DNA of 64,000 nucleotides from contig DEMS01000028.1 in NCBI GenBank assembly GCA_002359315.1, positions 62,192 through 126,191 on the forward strand, given 5' to 3'. The number at the start of each line of letters is the position of its first letter. The stretch's first letter is position 1. This DNA comes from Bacteroidetes bacterium UBA2664 (GTDB taxonomy: Bacteria; Bacteroidota; Rhodothermia; Balneolales; Balneolaceae). Made by a program: the position numbers and the translations under genes. Of this stretch, positions 24,967-34,535 are shown one piece after another. The notes under the pieces were generated by a model. That model was not told where the DNA came from. It was given only the letters and a program-made list of their open reading frames with translations, and did not search any database.

Positions 24967-26517
24967 ATGGAAAGAAAAGAGAAAAATCAGCAGCTGTTCA
25001 AACTTAGAGAATTATCTCAAGAGGGTGGTGGAAAGGAGCGGATTGAAAAGCAGCATGATAAAGGGAAGTTGACCGCTCGTGAGCGAATTAATATCCTTGT
25101 AGACAGAGATAGTTTTGTTGAAATTGATGCGTTTGTGACTCATAGAAGTACAGCTTTTGGGTTGGAAAAGCAGAAAATTCCGGGTGATGGAGTGGTAACA
25201 GGCTTTGCTAAAATAGAAGGCAGGCCAATCTATCTGTTTAGCCAGGATTTTACGGTTTTTGGAGGGGCACTATCAGAAACACATGCTCAGAAAATTTGCA
25301 AAGTAATGGATCTTGCCCTGAAAAATGGAGTTCCGGTTATTGGTTTAAAAGATTCTGGCGGAGCCCGGATACAGGAGGGTGTGGATTCTTTGGGGGGGTA
25401 TGCAGAAGTTTTTTATCGTAATTCAATGGCCTCTGGTGTCGTACCTCAAATTTCTGCGATTATGGGTCCTTGTGCCGGAGGAGCTGTTTATAGTCCGGCT
25501 CTAACAGATTTTATTTATATGGTCAAGAATAGCAGTTATATGTTTGTAACCGGGCCTAATGTAGTGAAGACTGTAACTCATGAAGAAGTGACTTCGGAAG
25601 AATTGGGTGGTGCAATGACACATAGCAGTAAATCCGGAGTTGCGCATTTTACAATGGAGAATGATGCAGTTTGCCTTAAAAGTATCCGGAAACTGCTTTC
25701 CTATCTGCCTCAGAATTGTGAGGAAAAAGCTCCTTCAGTAAAGAGTATTGGCCCGGATAAAACAAAAGCGGAGGCATTAGACAAATTGGTTCCGATGCAA
25801 GCAAATAAGCCCTATGATATCAAAGACGTTATACTGGGAATTATGGACCAGGATTCCTTCTATGAAGTTCATGAGAATTATGCGGATAATCTGGTTGTAG
25901 GTTTCGCCAGGCTTGATGGGCGATCTGTTGGAATTGTAGCAAATCAACCTTTGTCACTCGCCGGAGTCCTTGATATTGATGCATCCTTAAAAGGGGCAAG
26001 ATTTGTTCGCTTTTGTGATGCATTTAACATCCCATTGATTGTTTTTGAAGATGTGCCGGGATTTCTGCCGGGTACAGATCAAGAGTGGGGCGGTATTATT
26101 AAACACGGTGCAAAATTGCTCTATGCATTCTGTGAAGCAACGGTTCCGAAAATGACTATCATTACAAGAAAGGCTTATGGAGGTGCCTATGTTGTAATGA
26201 ACTCAAAACATATCAGGGCAGATTATAATATTGCATGGCCTACGGCTGAAATTGCGGTGATGGGAACAAAAGGTGCCGTTGAAATTATCTTTAGAAAAGA
26301 AATAGAAAATGCTGAGAACTCAGAGGAAAAACAGAAGGAGCTTGAGGATAGTTTTAACGATGAGTTTGCCCATCCCTACAAAGCAGCAGAGAGAGGCTTT
26401 ATAGATGATGTCGTACTTCCATCAGAAACCCGCGAACGATTGATCAGAGCATTTGAGCTGTGTCAAAATAAAGTGGATCATGTTCCAAAAAGGAAACACG
26501 ATAATTTGCCGCTTTAA
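24967..26517 (+). CDS. Acyl-CoA carboxylase carboxyltransferase (beta) subunit, propionyl-CoA type
   Basis: A 516-residue carboxyltransferase that moves CO2 from biotin onto an acyl-CoA. N-terminal and C-terminal crotonase-like halves are present. They carry GGARIQEGVDSLGGY near residue 132, GPCAGGAVYSP near 167, PGFLPGTDQEWGGII near 365 and KAYGGAYVVM near 400. The sequence is PccB/MmdA-like and not AccD-like: full length, no N-terminal zinc finger. No biotin carboxylase or biotin carrier gene is beside it, so propionyl-CoA, methylmalonyl-CoA or acetyl-CoA as substrate cannot be decided. Confidence 0.93.
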   Translation: MERKEKNQQLFKLRELSQEGGGKERIEKQHDKGKLTARERINILVDRDSFVEIDAFVTHRSTAFGLEKQKIPGDGVVTGFAKIEGRPIYLFSQDFTVFGGALSETHAQKICKVMDLALKNGVPVIGLKDSGGARIQEGVDSLGGYAEVFYRNSMASGVVPQISAIMGPCAGGAVYSPALTDFIYMVKNSSYMFVTGPNVVKTVTHEEVTSEELGGAMTHSSKSGVAHFTMENDAVCLKSIRKLLSYLPQNCEEKAPSVKSIGPDKTKAEALDKLVPMQANKPYDIKDVILGIMDQDSFYEVHENYADNLVVGFARLDGRSVGIVANQPLSLAGVLDIDASLKGARFVRFCDAFNIPLIVFEDVPGFLPGTDQEWGGIIKHGAKLLYAFCEATVPKMTIITRKAYGGAYVVMNSKHIRADYNIAWPTAEIAVMGTKGAVEIIFRKEIENAENSEEKQKELEDSFNDEFAHPYKAAERGFIDDVVLPSETRERLIRAFELCQNKVDHVPKRKHDNLPL

Positions 26518-26546
26518 TTGGGAATGATGTTGAACGTGTTGAATTA

Positions 26547-26984
26547 TTAACCGGGATATCCGCCTGCGATATAATCTTTCAGAGAGTCGATTTCAAATTT
26601 TTGCTCATCTATTACAGATTTTACAACATCACCAATGGATATTACTCCCACAACTTCATCATTTTCCATGACCGGTAAATGCCTGATTTTTTGATTAGTC
26701 ATAATCCTCATACAAGTGTTCAGATCATCTCCCGGTTCCACTTTGTAAACCTGACTCGTCATTATTTCCTGAACAGTAGTTGTTTTAGACTGTTTTCCCA
26801 TCAAAATTACTTTATCGCGATAATCTCTTTCCGAAATAATGCCTGAGAGTTTTCCATTATCAATAACAAGCAGTGCACCTATTTTCAATTCTGACATGCT
26901 TTTAATTGCACTGAATACGGTTTCATCAGAAGTTACAGAGTATATATCATTCCCTTTTTGGTTAATTATATCTTTTACTTTCAT
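26547..26984 (-). CDS. Stand-alone CBS-domain pair protein
   Basis: A 145-residue protein made of two CBS domains (about 1-65 and 72-130), which form a Bateman module that usually binds adenine nucleotides and senses energy state. Typical features are GALLVIDNGKLSGIISERDY in the first repeat and IRHLPVMENDEVVGVISIGD in the second. There is no attached catalytic domain. It converges with the carboxyltransferase gene and is apparently a single-gene unit. Target unknown. Confidence 0.9.
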   Translation of the reverse strand: MKVKDIINQKGNDIYSVTSDETVFSAIKSMSELKIGALLVIDNGKLSGIISERDYRDKVILMGKQSKTTTVQEIMTSQVYKVEPGDDLNTCMRIMTNQKIRHLPVMENDEVVGVISIGDVVKSVIDEQKFEIDSLKDYIAGGYPG

Positions 26985-27135
26985 AATAAACTGATTAGGT
27001 TGAGTACTATCTGTAATAAAATGTATTTGATACCAAAATCAAATAATATCCTTAGCGGAACACAGAGTAAATTTAAGAGGTTTTGCAGAACATCGAATTG
27101 CCACTGCATTAATAAAAAAATAGGGTTGGATTAAA

Positions 27136-28491
27136 ATGAGCTTGTTTGACAATCAGGAGGACGAGGGAATAGAAGGGAAAGAGAATAACGAGTCTCAGCC
27201 GCTTGCAACACGGATGCGTCCGCGTTCACTGGATGAGTTTAAAGGTCAGGAGCACCTTGTTGGTGAGGGTAAAATGCTCAATCGTATGATTCAGAGTGGT
27301 GTTATCGGTTCACTGATTTTATATGGCCCCCCAAGTTCCGGAAAAACAACATTGGCTCATGTCATATCCAGAGAAATTGATGCTCGTTTTGAGGTGATTA
27401 ACGCCGTTTTGGATGGAATTAAGGAGCTGCGGGTAGTTGTCAAAAAAGCGGAATATCAAAAAAAAGCAACCGGAAAAAAAACGATCCTTTTTGTTGATGA
27501 AATCCATCGCTGGAATAAGGCACAACAAGATGCACTATTGCCACATTTAGAATCCGGTATCATCACATTGATCGGTGCGACGACTGAGAACCCGTTTTAT
27601 TCGCTTGTGAGCCCGTTACTTTCCAGATGTCAGCTTTTTGAACTTTACCCTCTTACAAAAGAGAATGTTTTAGAGATGATTGATGATACAATGAGTGATG
27701 ATGTAAGAGGACTCGGATATATTGAAATTGATCTGACACCGGAAGCTAAAAATCATTTTGCCGAATATGCAGGGGGAGACATTCGAAATGCATTAAATGC
27801 ACTTGAAATAGCAGCTTTATCTACACCAAAAAATGAAGATGGATCGGTAAAGATCACTCTTGAGATTGCACAACAATCGATTCAGAAACGAAGTGTAAGA
27901 TATGACGGGACCGGTGATGAGCACTATCATTATGCATCAGCTTTTATAAAGTCGATGAGGGGGTCTGATACGGATGCTGCTCTGTATTGGATGTGCGCAA
28001 TGTTGGAGGGTGGGGAAGATCCAAATTTTATATTCAGAAGAATGCTTATTTTTGCATCTGAAGATGTGGGAATGGCAGATCCGTATGCAATTACAGTCGT
28101 TCATTCATCTCAAGAGTCATTTCTCAAAACCGGTATGCCTGAAGGATTCTATTTTTTGGCACATGCCTGTATCTTTTTGTCGCTAAGCCCAAAGAGTAAC
28201 AGCACGAATTCCATTTTTGATGTAAGGTTCGAAATTCAAAAAAATGGAGTCGGTGATGTACCACCCCATTTAAAAGATAAAACAGCCAATAAACTGGTTT
28301 CTAAATATCTGGATATTGAAAATGCATCCGAAAATTATAAGTATCCACATCAATATGACCACCATTGGGTAAATCAAATTTATCTTCCAGACTCATTAAA
28401 AGGAGAGTCTTGGTATAAAGGGGGGACAGAGGGGAGAGAAGCCGCGCTATTAAAACGGTTAAATGAAATTCGAAAGCGTAAAGAGCAATAG
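27136..28491 (+). CDS. rarA: Replication-associated recombination protein A (AAA+ ATPase)
   Basis: RarA (MgsA) acts at stalled replication forks and is related to clamp loaders. The 451 residues include an N-terminal PLATRMRPRSLDEFKGQEHL motif, Walker A GPPSSGKTTL near 57, and Walker B ILFVDEIHRWNKAQQD near 116. Sensor GATTENPFYS is near 152, and the C-terminal tetramerisation region contains RRMLIFASEDVGMADP. Length and motifs are standard. The ATG at 27136 is 20 bases into a short leader with no strong Shine-Dalgarno. It is followed by a hairpin and a 320-base gap. Confidence 0.95.
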   Translation: MSLFDNQEDEGIEGKENNESQPLATRMRPRSLDEFKGQEHLVGEGKMLNRMIQSGVIGSLILYGPPSSGKTTLAHVISREIDARFEVINAVLDGIKELRVVVKKAEYQKKATGKKTILFVDEIHRWNKAQQDALLPHLESGIITLIGATTENPFYSLVSPLLSRCQLFELYPLTKENVLEMIDDTMSDDVRGLGYIEIDLTPEAKNHFAEYAGGDIRNALNALEIAALSTPKNEDGSVKITLEIAQQSIQKRSVRYDGTGDEHYHYASAFIKSMRGSDTDAALYWMCAMLEGGEDPNFIFRRMLIFASEDVGMADPYAITVVHSSQESFLKTGMPEGFYFLAHACIFLSLSPKSNSTNSIFDVRFEIQKNGVGDVPPHLKDKTANKLVSKYLDIENASENYKYPHQYDHHWVNQIYLPDSLKGESWYKGGTEGREAALLKRLNEIRKRKEQ

Positions 28492-28505
28492 ATTGTTTAA
28501 AAAAT

Positions 28506-28536
28506 AATTGCCCGGAATTATCCATTCCGGGCAATT
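28506..28536 (+). terminator. Hairpin after rarA
   Basis: AATTGCCCGGAAT and ATTCCGGGCAATT form a perfect 13-bp stem around TATCC, 15 bases after the rarA stop. No T run follows on the plus strand; on the minus strand the stem is followed by ATTTTTT. It is probably the rarA terminator, but atypical. Confidence 0.6.
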
Positions 28537-28690
28537 GAGTATTGGAGCTATTGCTCGATGTCTACCATAACATGAGCTCTTATATCATAATTTTTTTAAG
28601 TTGAATTAATATAAGGCTATAACTATAGGTAAGCAAATTAATTAAGGCAAAAATAATAATATACATTTATAAATAAGTGATATATATCAG

Positions 28691-28702
28691 AAAAGCGCTT
28701 TT
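28691..28702. promoter_or_regulatory. Isolated AAAAGCGCTTTT palindrome
   Basis: A perfect 12-base palindrome 110 bases upstream of the FMN reductase start. It matches the best copy in the 16484-16663 cluster, so the same regulator may bind both places. Confidence 0.45.
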
Positions 28703-28812
28703 AATTAAATAATTATTTTTTTGTTTTTCTGAAAAGTAACTGCTATTCGAAGGAATTATTTAAAAAATAGCTCCGTTCTAATACCTGATTAATCATAGAT
28801 CATTTGCAAACC

Positions 28813-29355
28813 ATGAAAATTCATATTTTATCATCTACAGACAGGCCCGGATCAAATGCTTTAAAAGTTTCCAGGTATGCTAAAAGAATTATAAATGAGA
28901 ATAGTGAAGTAGAAATTTTCAGTCTTGCAGATTACCCATTGCAGGATATTGTAGGTGGTAAATATGGGAAGGAGATCGAATCTGTAAAGACTTTTAATGA
29001 TCGATTTTTGAGTGCAGATGGATTTCTTTTTGTGATCCCGGAATACAACGGTGGTTTCCCTGGGATTTTGAAATTATTTTACGACTATCTTCCTTTTCCC
29101 AAAGCATTCCAGCGAATACCGGTGAGTTTGATTGGGGAAGCGGCCGGCGCGTTTGGGGCTTTACGGCCTGTTGAACAGTTTGCACAACTACTTTCCTATC
29201 GAAAGGCCCATATCTTCCCGGATAGCATGTACATTCAGCGAGTTAACGACTCATTTGATCCGGAAACCGGTTTGAAATCTGAAAAACTTCAAGAACTTCT
29301 CCTGAAGCAACTCCATGACTTTCCTGAATTTGTAAGAAAATTGAGTAATAATTAG
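28813..29355 (+). CDS. NADPH-dependent FMN reductase-like flavodoxin-fold protein
   Basis: A 180-residue flavodoxin-fold oxidoreductase. The N-terminal beta strand and phosphate-binding loop (MKIHILSSTDRPGSN) are seen, as is the flavin-stacking motif FVIPEYNGGFPGILK near residue 78. GEAAGAFGALRPVEQF is the usual third loop. Such enzymes reduce FMN, quinones, azo compounds or chromate with NAD(P)H; the real substrate is not predictable. I chose the ATG at 28813; an in-frame TTG nine bases earlier would add MQT. An AAAAGCGCTTTT palindrome lies upstream. Confidence 0.87.
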   Translation: MKIHILSSTDRPGSNALKVSRYAKRIINENSEVEIFSLADYPLQDIVGGKYGKEIESVKTFNDRFLSADGFLFVIPEYNGGFPGILKLFYDYLPFPKAFQRIPVSLIGEAAGAFGALRPVEQFAQLLSYRKAHIFPDSMYIQRVNDSFDPETGLKSEKLQELLLKQLHDFPEFVRKLSNN

Positions 29356-30056
29356 TTGATTTTAAGCATATAACCAACACCATGCAGAGTTACCAAATAT
29401 CTTGGGTCGTCAGGATTGATTTCTACTTTCGCGCGTAATTTGGAAATGTGTACATCTACAGTTCTGGTGTTGGTACTGTATTCATAACGCCACACTTTTT
29501 CAAGCAGATCATCTCTTGAAATAGGTTGATTGGCATGAGCCAATAGATACTCAATAATTTCCACCTCTCTGGTAGATAGTTCTTCTACAGAATCATTGGG
29601 TTTATATACCCGGGATTCATTTAAATCAATTTTTACCTTGCCCAATTTCAATATTTCGACCGGACCCGATTTCGAATAAGCATTTGCCCTCCGGAGCCGG
29701 GCAGTAATTCTTGCCAGCAGTTCCTTCACCCCAAATGGTTTTGTGATATAGTCATCTGCTCCAATATTCAGGCCGGTCACTTTATCGATCTCCTGATCTC
29801 TTGCGGTAAGCATGATGATCGGAAAGGTGTATTTTAATTTTCGGATTTCCTCACAGATTTCATATCCATTGCGATTGGGGAGCATTAAATCCAATATCAT
29901 TAAATCAGGCTCGGTACTTTTAACAGCATCTAAAACATCATTGCCATCGGAGACAACAACCACTTCATAATTTTCTGCTTCAAGTGTATCTTTTAGGGTA
30001 AAAACTAAACTGGGCTCATCTTCCACGATGAGAATTTTTTTTGAGTTTTCAGGCAT
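29352..30056 (-). CDS. OmpR-family response regulator
   Basis: A 234-residue transcription factor. The receiver domain (about 7-120) has the acidic pair near residues 12-13, phospho-acceptor Asp56 in LMILDLMLP, and Lys near 106 (TKPFG). The winged-helix DNA-binding domain spans about 135-232 with ELSTREVEIIEYL and RTVDVHISKLRAK. It overlaps the histidine kinase gene by 8 bases, a translationally coupled pair. The targets are unknown. Its stop is within 4 bases of the convergent FMN reductase stop, with the two coding ends overlapping. Confidence 0.95.
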   Translation of the reverse strand: MPENSKKILIVEDEPSLVFTLKDTLEAENYEVVVVSDGNDVLDAVKSTEPDLMILDLMLPNRNGYEICEEIRKLKYTFPIIMLTARDQEIDKVTGLNIGADDYITKPFGVKELLARITARLRRANAYSKSGPVEILKLGKVKIDLNESRVYKPNDSVEELSTREVEIIEYLLAHANQPISRDDLLEKVWRYEYSTNTRTVDVHISKLRAKVEINPDDPRYLVTLHGVGYMLKIN

Positions 30057-31767
30057 ATTCTTCCTTCGTTACTTTACCGTCAGATTTGGATTTCTGTGTT
30101 CTCTTTTCAGAATGCGGAGCTTCATAATTACCCGTAATAGGCCTGAAATAAACAGAAAACTCAGATCCATTTCCCGGTTCACTGGTTACATCAATGGTAC
30201 CTCCATTCAGTTCGACTAAATTTTTAACGATAGACAAACCCAAACCATGGCCTTTTATTTTTGATGTCATCGAGTTTTCAATCCGATAAAACTTTTTAAA
30301 AATATTTTTTTGCTGTTTTTTGGGAATTCCAACTCCTGAATCGCGGATGGAAAAACCGGCCGTTTTATCTGATGCAATCAGATCAATAGAAATTGACTTG
30401 TTTTTAGTGCTATACTTGATACTGTTTTCAATAAGGTTGCCAAGAATAGTTTCCACGTGTTCTGAATCAACAAGTACCATGGGCAGTTTGCTACTTCTGT
30501 TGATCGTAAAATTGAAGCCTTTACTTTCAACATACCCCTTATTTTTTTCATAATAATCGTTAACAAGCTCATCCAATTGATGTGCCGAAGAGTTGACGAC
30601 CGTCTGACCTGAGTCGACTTTGGCAACATCCAGCAGTTGATCAATCATTTTTCTCAATCTTACCGCTTCCAGGTATATATGTTCACCGTAACTTTTTAAG
30701 CTATTTCCATCCGAAATCCTGCCATCTGAGATATTCTCTCCCGCAGCCTGCATAACAGCCAACGGTGTTTTTAATTCATGAGTTACATTTGCAAGAAAAG
30801 CAGTTTGCCTCTGAGTGAATTCACGCTCTTTTTGCGCATTGATAAATATGAAAAAGAGTGCTCCGACAAGTACAAAAACAGCAAATCCCAAAACGATTAA
30901 ATTTCTATTTAACGACGCTTGTGTGGCAGCAACCATAGGCGATTTTAAAAAAGTGGCATCCAGAGTCCAGGTATCCAGAAACCCCGGAAAACGCTGTCTG
31001 ATATTTACTATCTCACGACTAAATTTATAATCATCACTGCTGCTCAGAAGAATTTCATCTTGCATCCAATCTCGTAACCAGACCACTAAGCCGGATTCTT
31101 CAGGAGACCCAAACTTTGATTCTAATGCAGGTTGTAAAATCCTGTTCAGGAGATATTCTCTGTTGATCACAAAATTGATATGCCCCAAGACGGAGTGATC
31201 ACTTAAGTTAATTAATGCAGATGTCATCGTTCTGTGAGCATCAAACACCATTTTATTATTAAAGCGATAATCGTCCAATGAAATCGTATTTAGGCCGGAT
31301 ATCGAAATTCCAAAACCATCGCACACTTCTTTTGGAGTGTCAGTAGATGTGAGAAATTGGCCCGACTGATAATCAAATCGATAGACCGGATATTTTGGTT
31401 TATGGCACCCATTTTTTTTGTCAGGGATGTAGTAAATATCCGAGAAGAGGGAGTCTGCAAGTGCTGTAAAGAGCACCTCATTAAAATGGGCGGGAAAACG
31501 TCCGGAAGCTTCCCAACTCTCTTCTAAATCATTCATATCAAGATGTCTGATTCCGCGGAAAGGTTTGTAGAAATGGTGACTCACATGATTTGTGTACTCT
31601 TCAAGCTGGAATTTCCGGTTCTCCATAGCTGATTCGATCGTGGAATCTCTCAATGCATAGAGTGAGTAGATGTTCATTGCAGTCAATGCAAGAACTGCGA
31701 GGATCGCAATACCGAAAAAGAACCATCGGGTGGTATCACTTTTTTTAAATCTTTCCAGAAGTGTCAT
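30049..31767 (-). CDS. Membrane sensor histidine kinase
   Basis: A 572-residue kinase partner of the OmpR-type regulator. Membrane segments lie at about 15-37 and 285-307, enclosing a 250-residue periplasmic sensor region with no family I recognise. The H box is NVTHELKTPL near residue 331. The ATPase part shows NLIENSIKYS (N box), RDSGVGIP (G1), FKKFYR (F box) and GHGLGLSIVK (G2). HAMP and PAS domains are not evident. It lies 119 bases behind the M1 aminopeptidase gene on the same strand, so peptide or envelope state could be sensed; this is only a guess. Confidence 0.93.
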   Translation of the reverse strand: MTLLERFKKSDTTRWFFFGIAILAVLALTAMNIYSLYALRDSTIESAMENRKFQLEEYTNHVSHHFYKPFRGIRHLDMNDLEESWEASGRFPAHFNEVLFTALADSLFSDIYYIPDKKNGCHKPKYPVYRFDYQSGQFLTSTDTPKEVCDGFGISISGLNTISLDDYRFNNKMVFDAHRTMTSALINLSDHSVLGHINFVINREYLLNRILQPALESKFGSPEESGLVVWLRDWMQDEILLSSSDDYKFSREIVNIRQRFPGFLDTWTLDATFLKSPMVAATQASLNRNLIVLGFAVFVLVGALFFIFINAQKEREFTQRQTAFLANVTHELKTPLAVMQAAGENISDGRISDGNSLKSYGEHIYLEAVRLRKMIDQLLDVAKVDSGQTVVNSSAHQLDELVNDYYEKNKGYVESKGFNFTINRSSKLPMVLVDSEHVETILGNLIENSIKYSTKNKSISIDLIASDKTAGFSIRDSGVGIPKKQQKNIFKKFYRIENSMTSKIKGHGLGLSIVKNLVELNGGTIDVTSEPGNGSEFSVYFRPITGNYEAPHSEKRTQKSKSDGKVTKEEYA

Positions 31768-31886
31768 TATGACCGAATAATAGAAGTTTGATGGTAGTTG
31801 AATGTGAATGCATCCGTAGTTGTTTGAATATAATTCACTATGGATTAATAATTAAGCAATTTGCAATATTTTACGTCAAAATCAAG

Positions 31887-33905
31887 TTATTCCCACACGT
31901 TATTAGATCTGTAAATGTCAGGAAAAAGGTGATCCGGATCAATTTCAACTTTGATCAAGGTTCCATGGTCGGGGGCTTCAAATTCATACGTTCGGAACCC
32001 ATTCAGCCAATGTGTCTCAGAAATTTTTTCATTAACAACGGTCCCGCTATCATAGGTTAAACGCAACAGAACCGGCATAGGTATATTCCCTTCATCTCTG
32101 ATATTGATAACTGTTTTGTCCTCTTCAATGGTGACCCCTTCTATGGATTGATCCAGTACCCAGGTTTCATATAACCATGATCTCCAGAACCAGGAGAGAT
32201 CCTCATCAGTTACATCTTCAATAGTGTTAAATATATCCCATGGATATGGGTGCTTATATTTCCATCGATTAATCAGTTCATGATGAGCTTCCATAAATTT
32301 TTCTTCTCCGATAACTCCCCGCAATGCATAGAGAACGGATGCAGGTTTAGGATAGGAAGCAACGCCATAAGCAGGGCCGGGATAGTGAAAATCAGACCAC
32401 CTCATTATTTCACCTTCAAAATCACTCCCTGCTATCTGTAAATAACGGCCAAACTCTTCGGTTCTATCGATTTGACCGGAGCCTAAATAATCGATACTCG
32501 CCTCAACATCATGGAATGAGGTGTATCCTTCATCTATCCAGGTATAACGTCGTTCATTTGTACTAAGAATCATTGGAAACCACATATGTGCCAGTTCGTG
32601 AGCTGTTACACTGTAGAGTCGGGATGGACCCGCAGAGTTATAATCACCGATAATTGTCATCATTGGAAATTCCATTCCACCCCCAATGATACCGGCTCCT
32701 TCAACAGAACTCATATGAGGCCACGGATAGGGAGTCTGCATATAATCTGAAAGGTATGTAATGGAATGTTGAGCATATTCAGTTTGTAATTGCCATAAAG
32801 GAGCTTCTTCACGATAAAATGTATTGATGCGCGTGTATTCAGGTGCACCATCGCCGGTCAGGTCGCCTACCGGGGTCCGTGCTCCTTCCCATCTGGATTC
32901 CAGAGTTACGCTGAAAGCCACGTCCCTCACTTTCTCAGATTTAAACTTCCATGTCAACATATTGTCATCACTTTCTAATGTTGCATCCTTTAGTTCATCA
33001 AAATCAGTAATCAGATACGTTTCATCACTTTCACCGGCTGCAAGATATCGTTCCAGTGTTTGTTCTGAGAGAGTTTCCTCAGGGTTAAGAAATTCACCGG
33101 TTCCCATAACCAACCATTCTCTTGGGGCTTTAATAGTGAGATTATAATCCGCAAAACCGTGGTAGAATTCTGCATTACCTACAAATGGATCGTAAAACCA
33201 TCCGTTTACATCATCATAAACCGCAATTTGAGGATACCAATAAGCTATAAAATAGAGATTGTCCCTGCTTCTGCCCATTCTTCCGGAAGCCCCCTGTTCC
33301 GGTACAATAAATGACCATTCAAATTCAAATTCCATCGATTCCCCGGAAAAGAGCACTTCATCCGGATAAATATAGAGCTGAGTACCTTCATTTATATATC
33401 CACTGGATCCTTGAGTCCATCGTTCCGGCATTGTAATCGTTTCCAGTTCAATGCCATTGGCCGCTACTTTGGTTAACTTTACTCCACCGGTTATCTCAGT
33501 GAAGTCCATTTTTGGAGTGCCCTCTTTGTGTAGGTTTTGAGCCAACTCAAGTACAATCACATCCAGATTGTCAGGGGAGTTGTTTTGATAGGTAATCATA
33601 GCCTTTCCGTGGATCGTGTGATTAGCGGGGTCCAACTCCGCATATAGATCATAGGAAGCTTCGTTTTGCCAATAGTTTTCACCGGGTTGGCCATCGACAG
33701 ATCTGGTTCCCTGTTCCACAGCATACAGGAAGGTATTCGGGATATCGATTGGGTAAGGTATCGGCCTTTCCAGTGATAAATTTGTTTGGTGTTCGGACTC
33801 TTCTGTATCAACTTGAATAGCAGGTTCAGTTGTGGAACAGGCCACCAAAACGATTGAAAGGCTGAAAAGGGAAAGGTACTTCCGGAATTTCACAAAATAA
33901 TTCAT
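31887..33905 (-). CDS. M1-family zinc metallopeptidase, lipoprotein
   Basis: A 672-residue aminopeptidase-like enzyme. The signal sequence ends in a lipobox (IVLVAC, Cys23), so it is a lipid-anchored envelope protein. The N-terminal beta-sandwich domain (about 60-290) is followed by the catalytic domain with GGGMEF (exopeptidase motif) near 412. The zinc motif HELAHMWFP is near 435, with the third ligand Glu in TWIDEGYTS about 19 residues on. It releases N-terminal residues from peptides, probably for nutrition. It is followed by the sensor kinase gene. Confidence 0.92.
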   Translation of the reverse strand: MNYFVKFRKYLSLFSLSIVLVACSTTEPAIQVDTEESEHQTNLSLERPIPYPIDIPNTFLYAVEQGTRSVDGQPGENYWQNEASYDLYAELDPANHTIHGKAMITYQNNSPDNLDVIVLELAQNLHKEGTPKMDFTEITGGVKLTKVAANGIELETITMPERWTQGSSGYINEGTQLYIYPDEVLFSGESMEFEFEWSFIVPEQGASGRMGRSRDNLYFIAYWYPQIAVYDDVNGWFYDPFVGNAEFYHGFADYNLTIKAPREWLVMGTGEFLNPEETLSEQTLERYLAAGESDETYLITDFDELKDATLESDDNMLTWKFKSEKVRDVAFSVTLESRWEGARTPVGDLTGDGAPEYTRINTFYREEAPLWQLQTEYAQHSITYLSDYMQTPYPWPHMSSVEGAGIIGGGMEFPMMTIIGDYNSAGPSRLYSVTAHELAHMWFPMILSTNERRYTWIDEGYTSFHDVEASIDYLGSGQIDRTEEFGRYLQIAGSDFEGEIMRWSDFHYPGPAYGVASYPKPASVLYALRGVIGEEKFMEAHHELINRWKYKHPYPWDIFNTIEDVTDEDLSWFWRSWLYETWVLDQSIEGVTIEEDKTVINIRDEGNIPMPVLLRLTYDSGTVVNEKISETHWLNGFRTYEFEAPDHGTLIKVEIDPDHLFPDIYRSNNVWE

Positions 33906-34126
33906 TAGTGCCGTCTTTTTTAAATGGTTTTATAATTGGTAATCAGGTGTTTAAGATCGATGATATTGTCCCCACTATCAATTCATAAACCTGTAATTTA
34001 TATTCACAAAAGGTTTGAATAATGTAATATAAGCCTATATAAGTGAATAGATTTGATAGTTTAAAGATAAATAGTGATTATCAATTCATGGTTTCTAAAT
34101 AATTGATAACGATAATAAGGTGAACT

Positions 34127-34477
34127 ATGGATATTAACGAAATGAAAGAGTGGTATCTGATACCATTTAAAAAATATGTTGATTTTGAAGGCCGGGCAAG
34201 TCGTATGGAGTTTTGGACATTTGTACTCATAAATCTGGTCATTTCAGCAATTCTCGCAAATATATTCCCATATTTGGGAAGTTTATTTAGCCTTGCAATC
34301 ATTGTTCCATCCATCGCAGTATCCGTTCGTAGGTTGCATGATGTGGGTAAAACCGGATGGATGCTTTTGGTAGGTTTAATTCCTCTAGTCGGATTGATCA
34401 TACTCATATACTTTTATGTTCAGGAAGGTGATTCCGGCCCAAATGAATATGGTATCGGCCCGACGATGCTGATTTAA
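34127..34477 (+). CDS. DUF805 membrane protein
   Basis: A 116-residue inner-membrane protein. The opening WYLIPFKKYVDFEGRASRMEFW, membrane segments at about 28-50, 55-72 and 80-100, RRLHDVGKTGW, and the tail GDSGPNEYG are all diagnostic of DUF805 (YhaH-like). The family has no established function. GGTG before the ATG gives weak ribosome-binding support. It is followed 58 bases later by the GH32 gene; joint transcription is possible but no functional link is known. Confidence 0.93.
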   Translation: MDINEMKEWYLIPFKKYVDFEGRASRMEFWTFVLINLVISAILANIFPYLGSLFSLAIIVPSIAVSVRRLHDVGKTGWMLLVGLIPLVGLIILIYFYVQEGDSGPNEYGIGPTMLI

Positions 34478-34535
34478 CTCTTTCTTTAATGAGCCCATCA
34501 TCCGGTTATTATTTTTAATTAATTATCAACTCAAG

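Larger units (their letters stand above)
28492..28812. other. Intergenic region between rarA and the FMN reductase gene
   Basis: It holds a 13-bp hairpin (28506-28536), an AT-rich stretch without genes, and one AAAAGCGCTTTT palindrome (28691-28702) identical in core to the cluster at 16484-16663. Confidence 0.6.

Noticed and set aside
34095..34125. GATAACGATAATAA stretch resembling the E. coli Fur consensus before DUF805
   Set aside because: Only a partial match in AT-rich DNA, and the site form expected in this phylum (TTTAGA...TCTAAA) is different.
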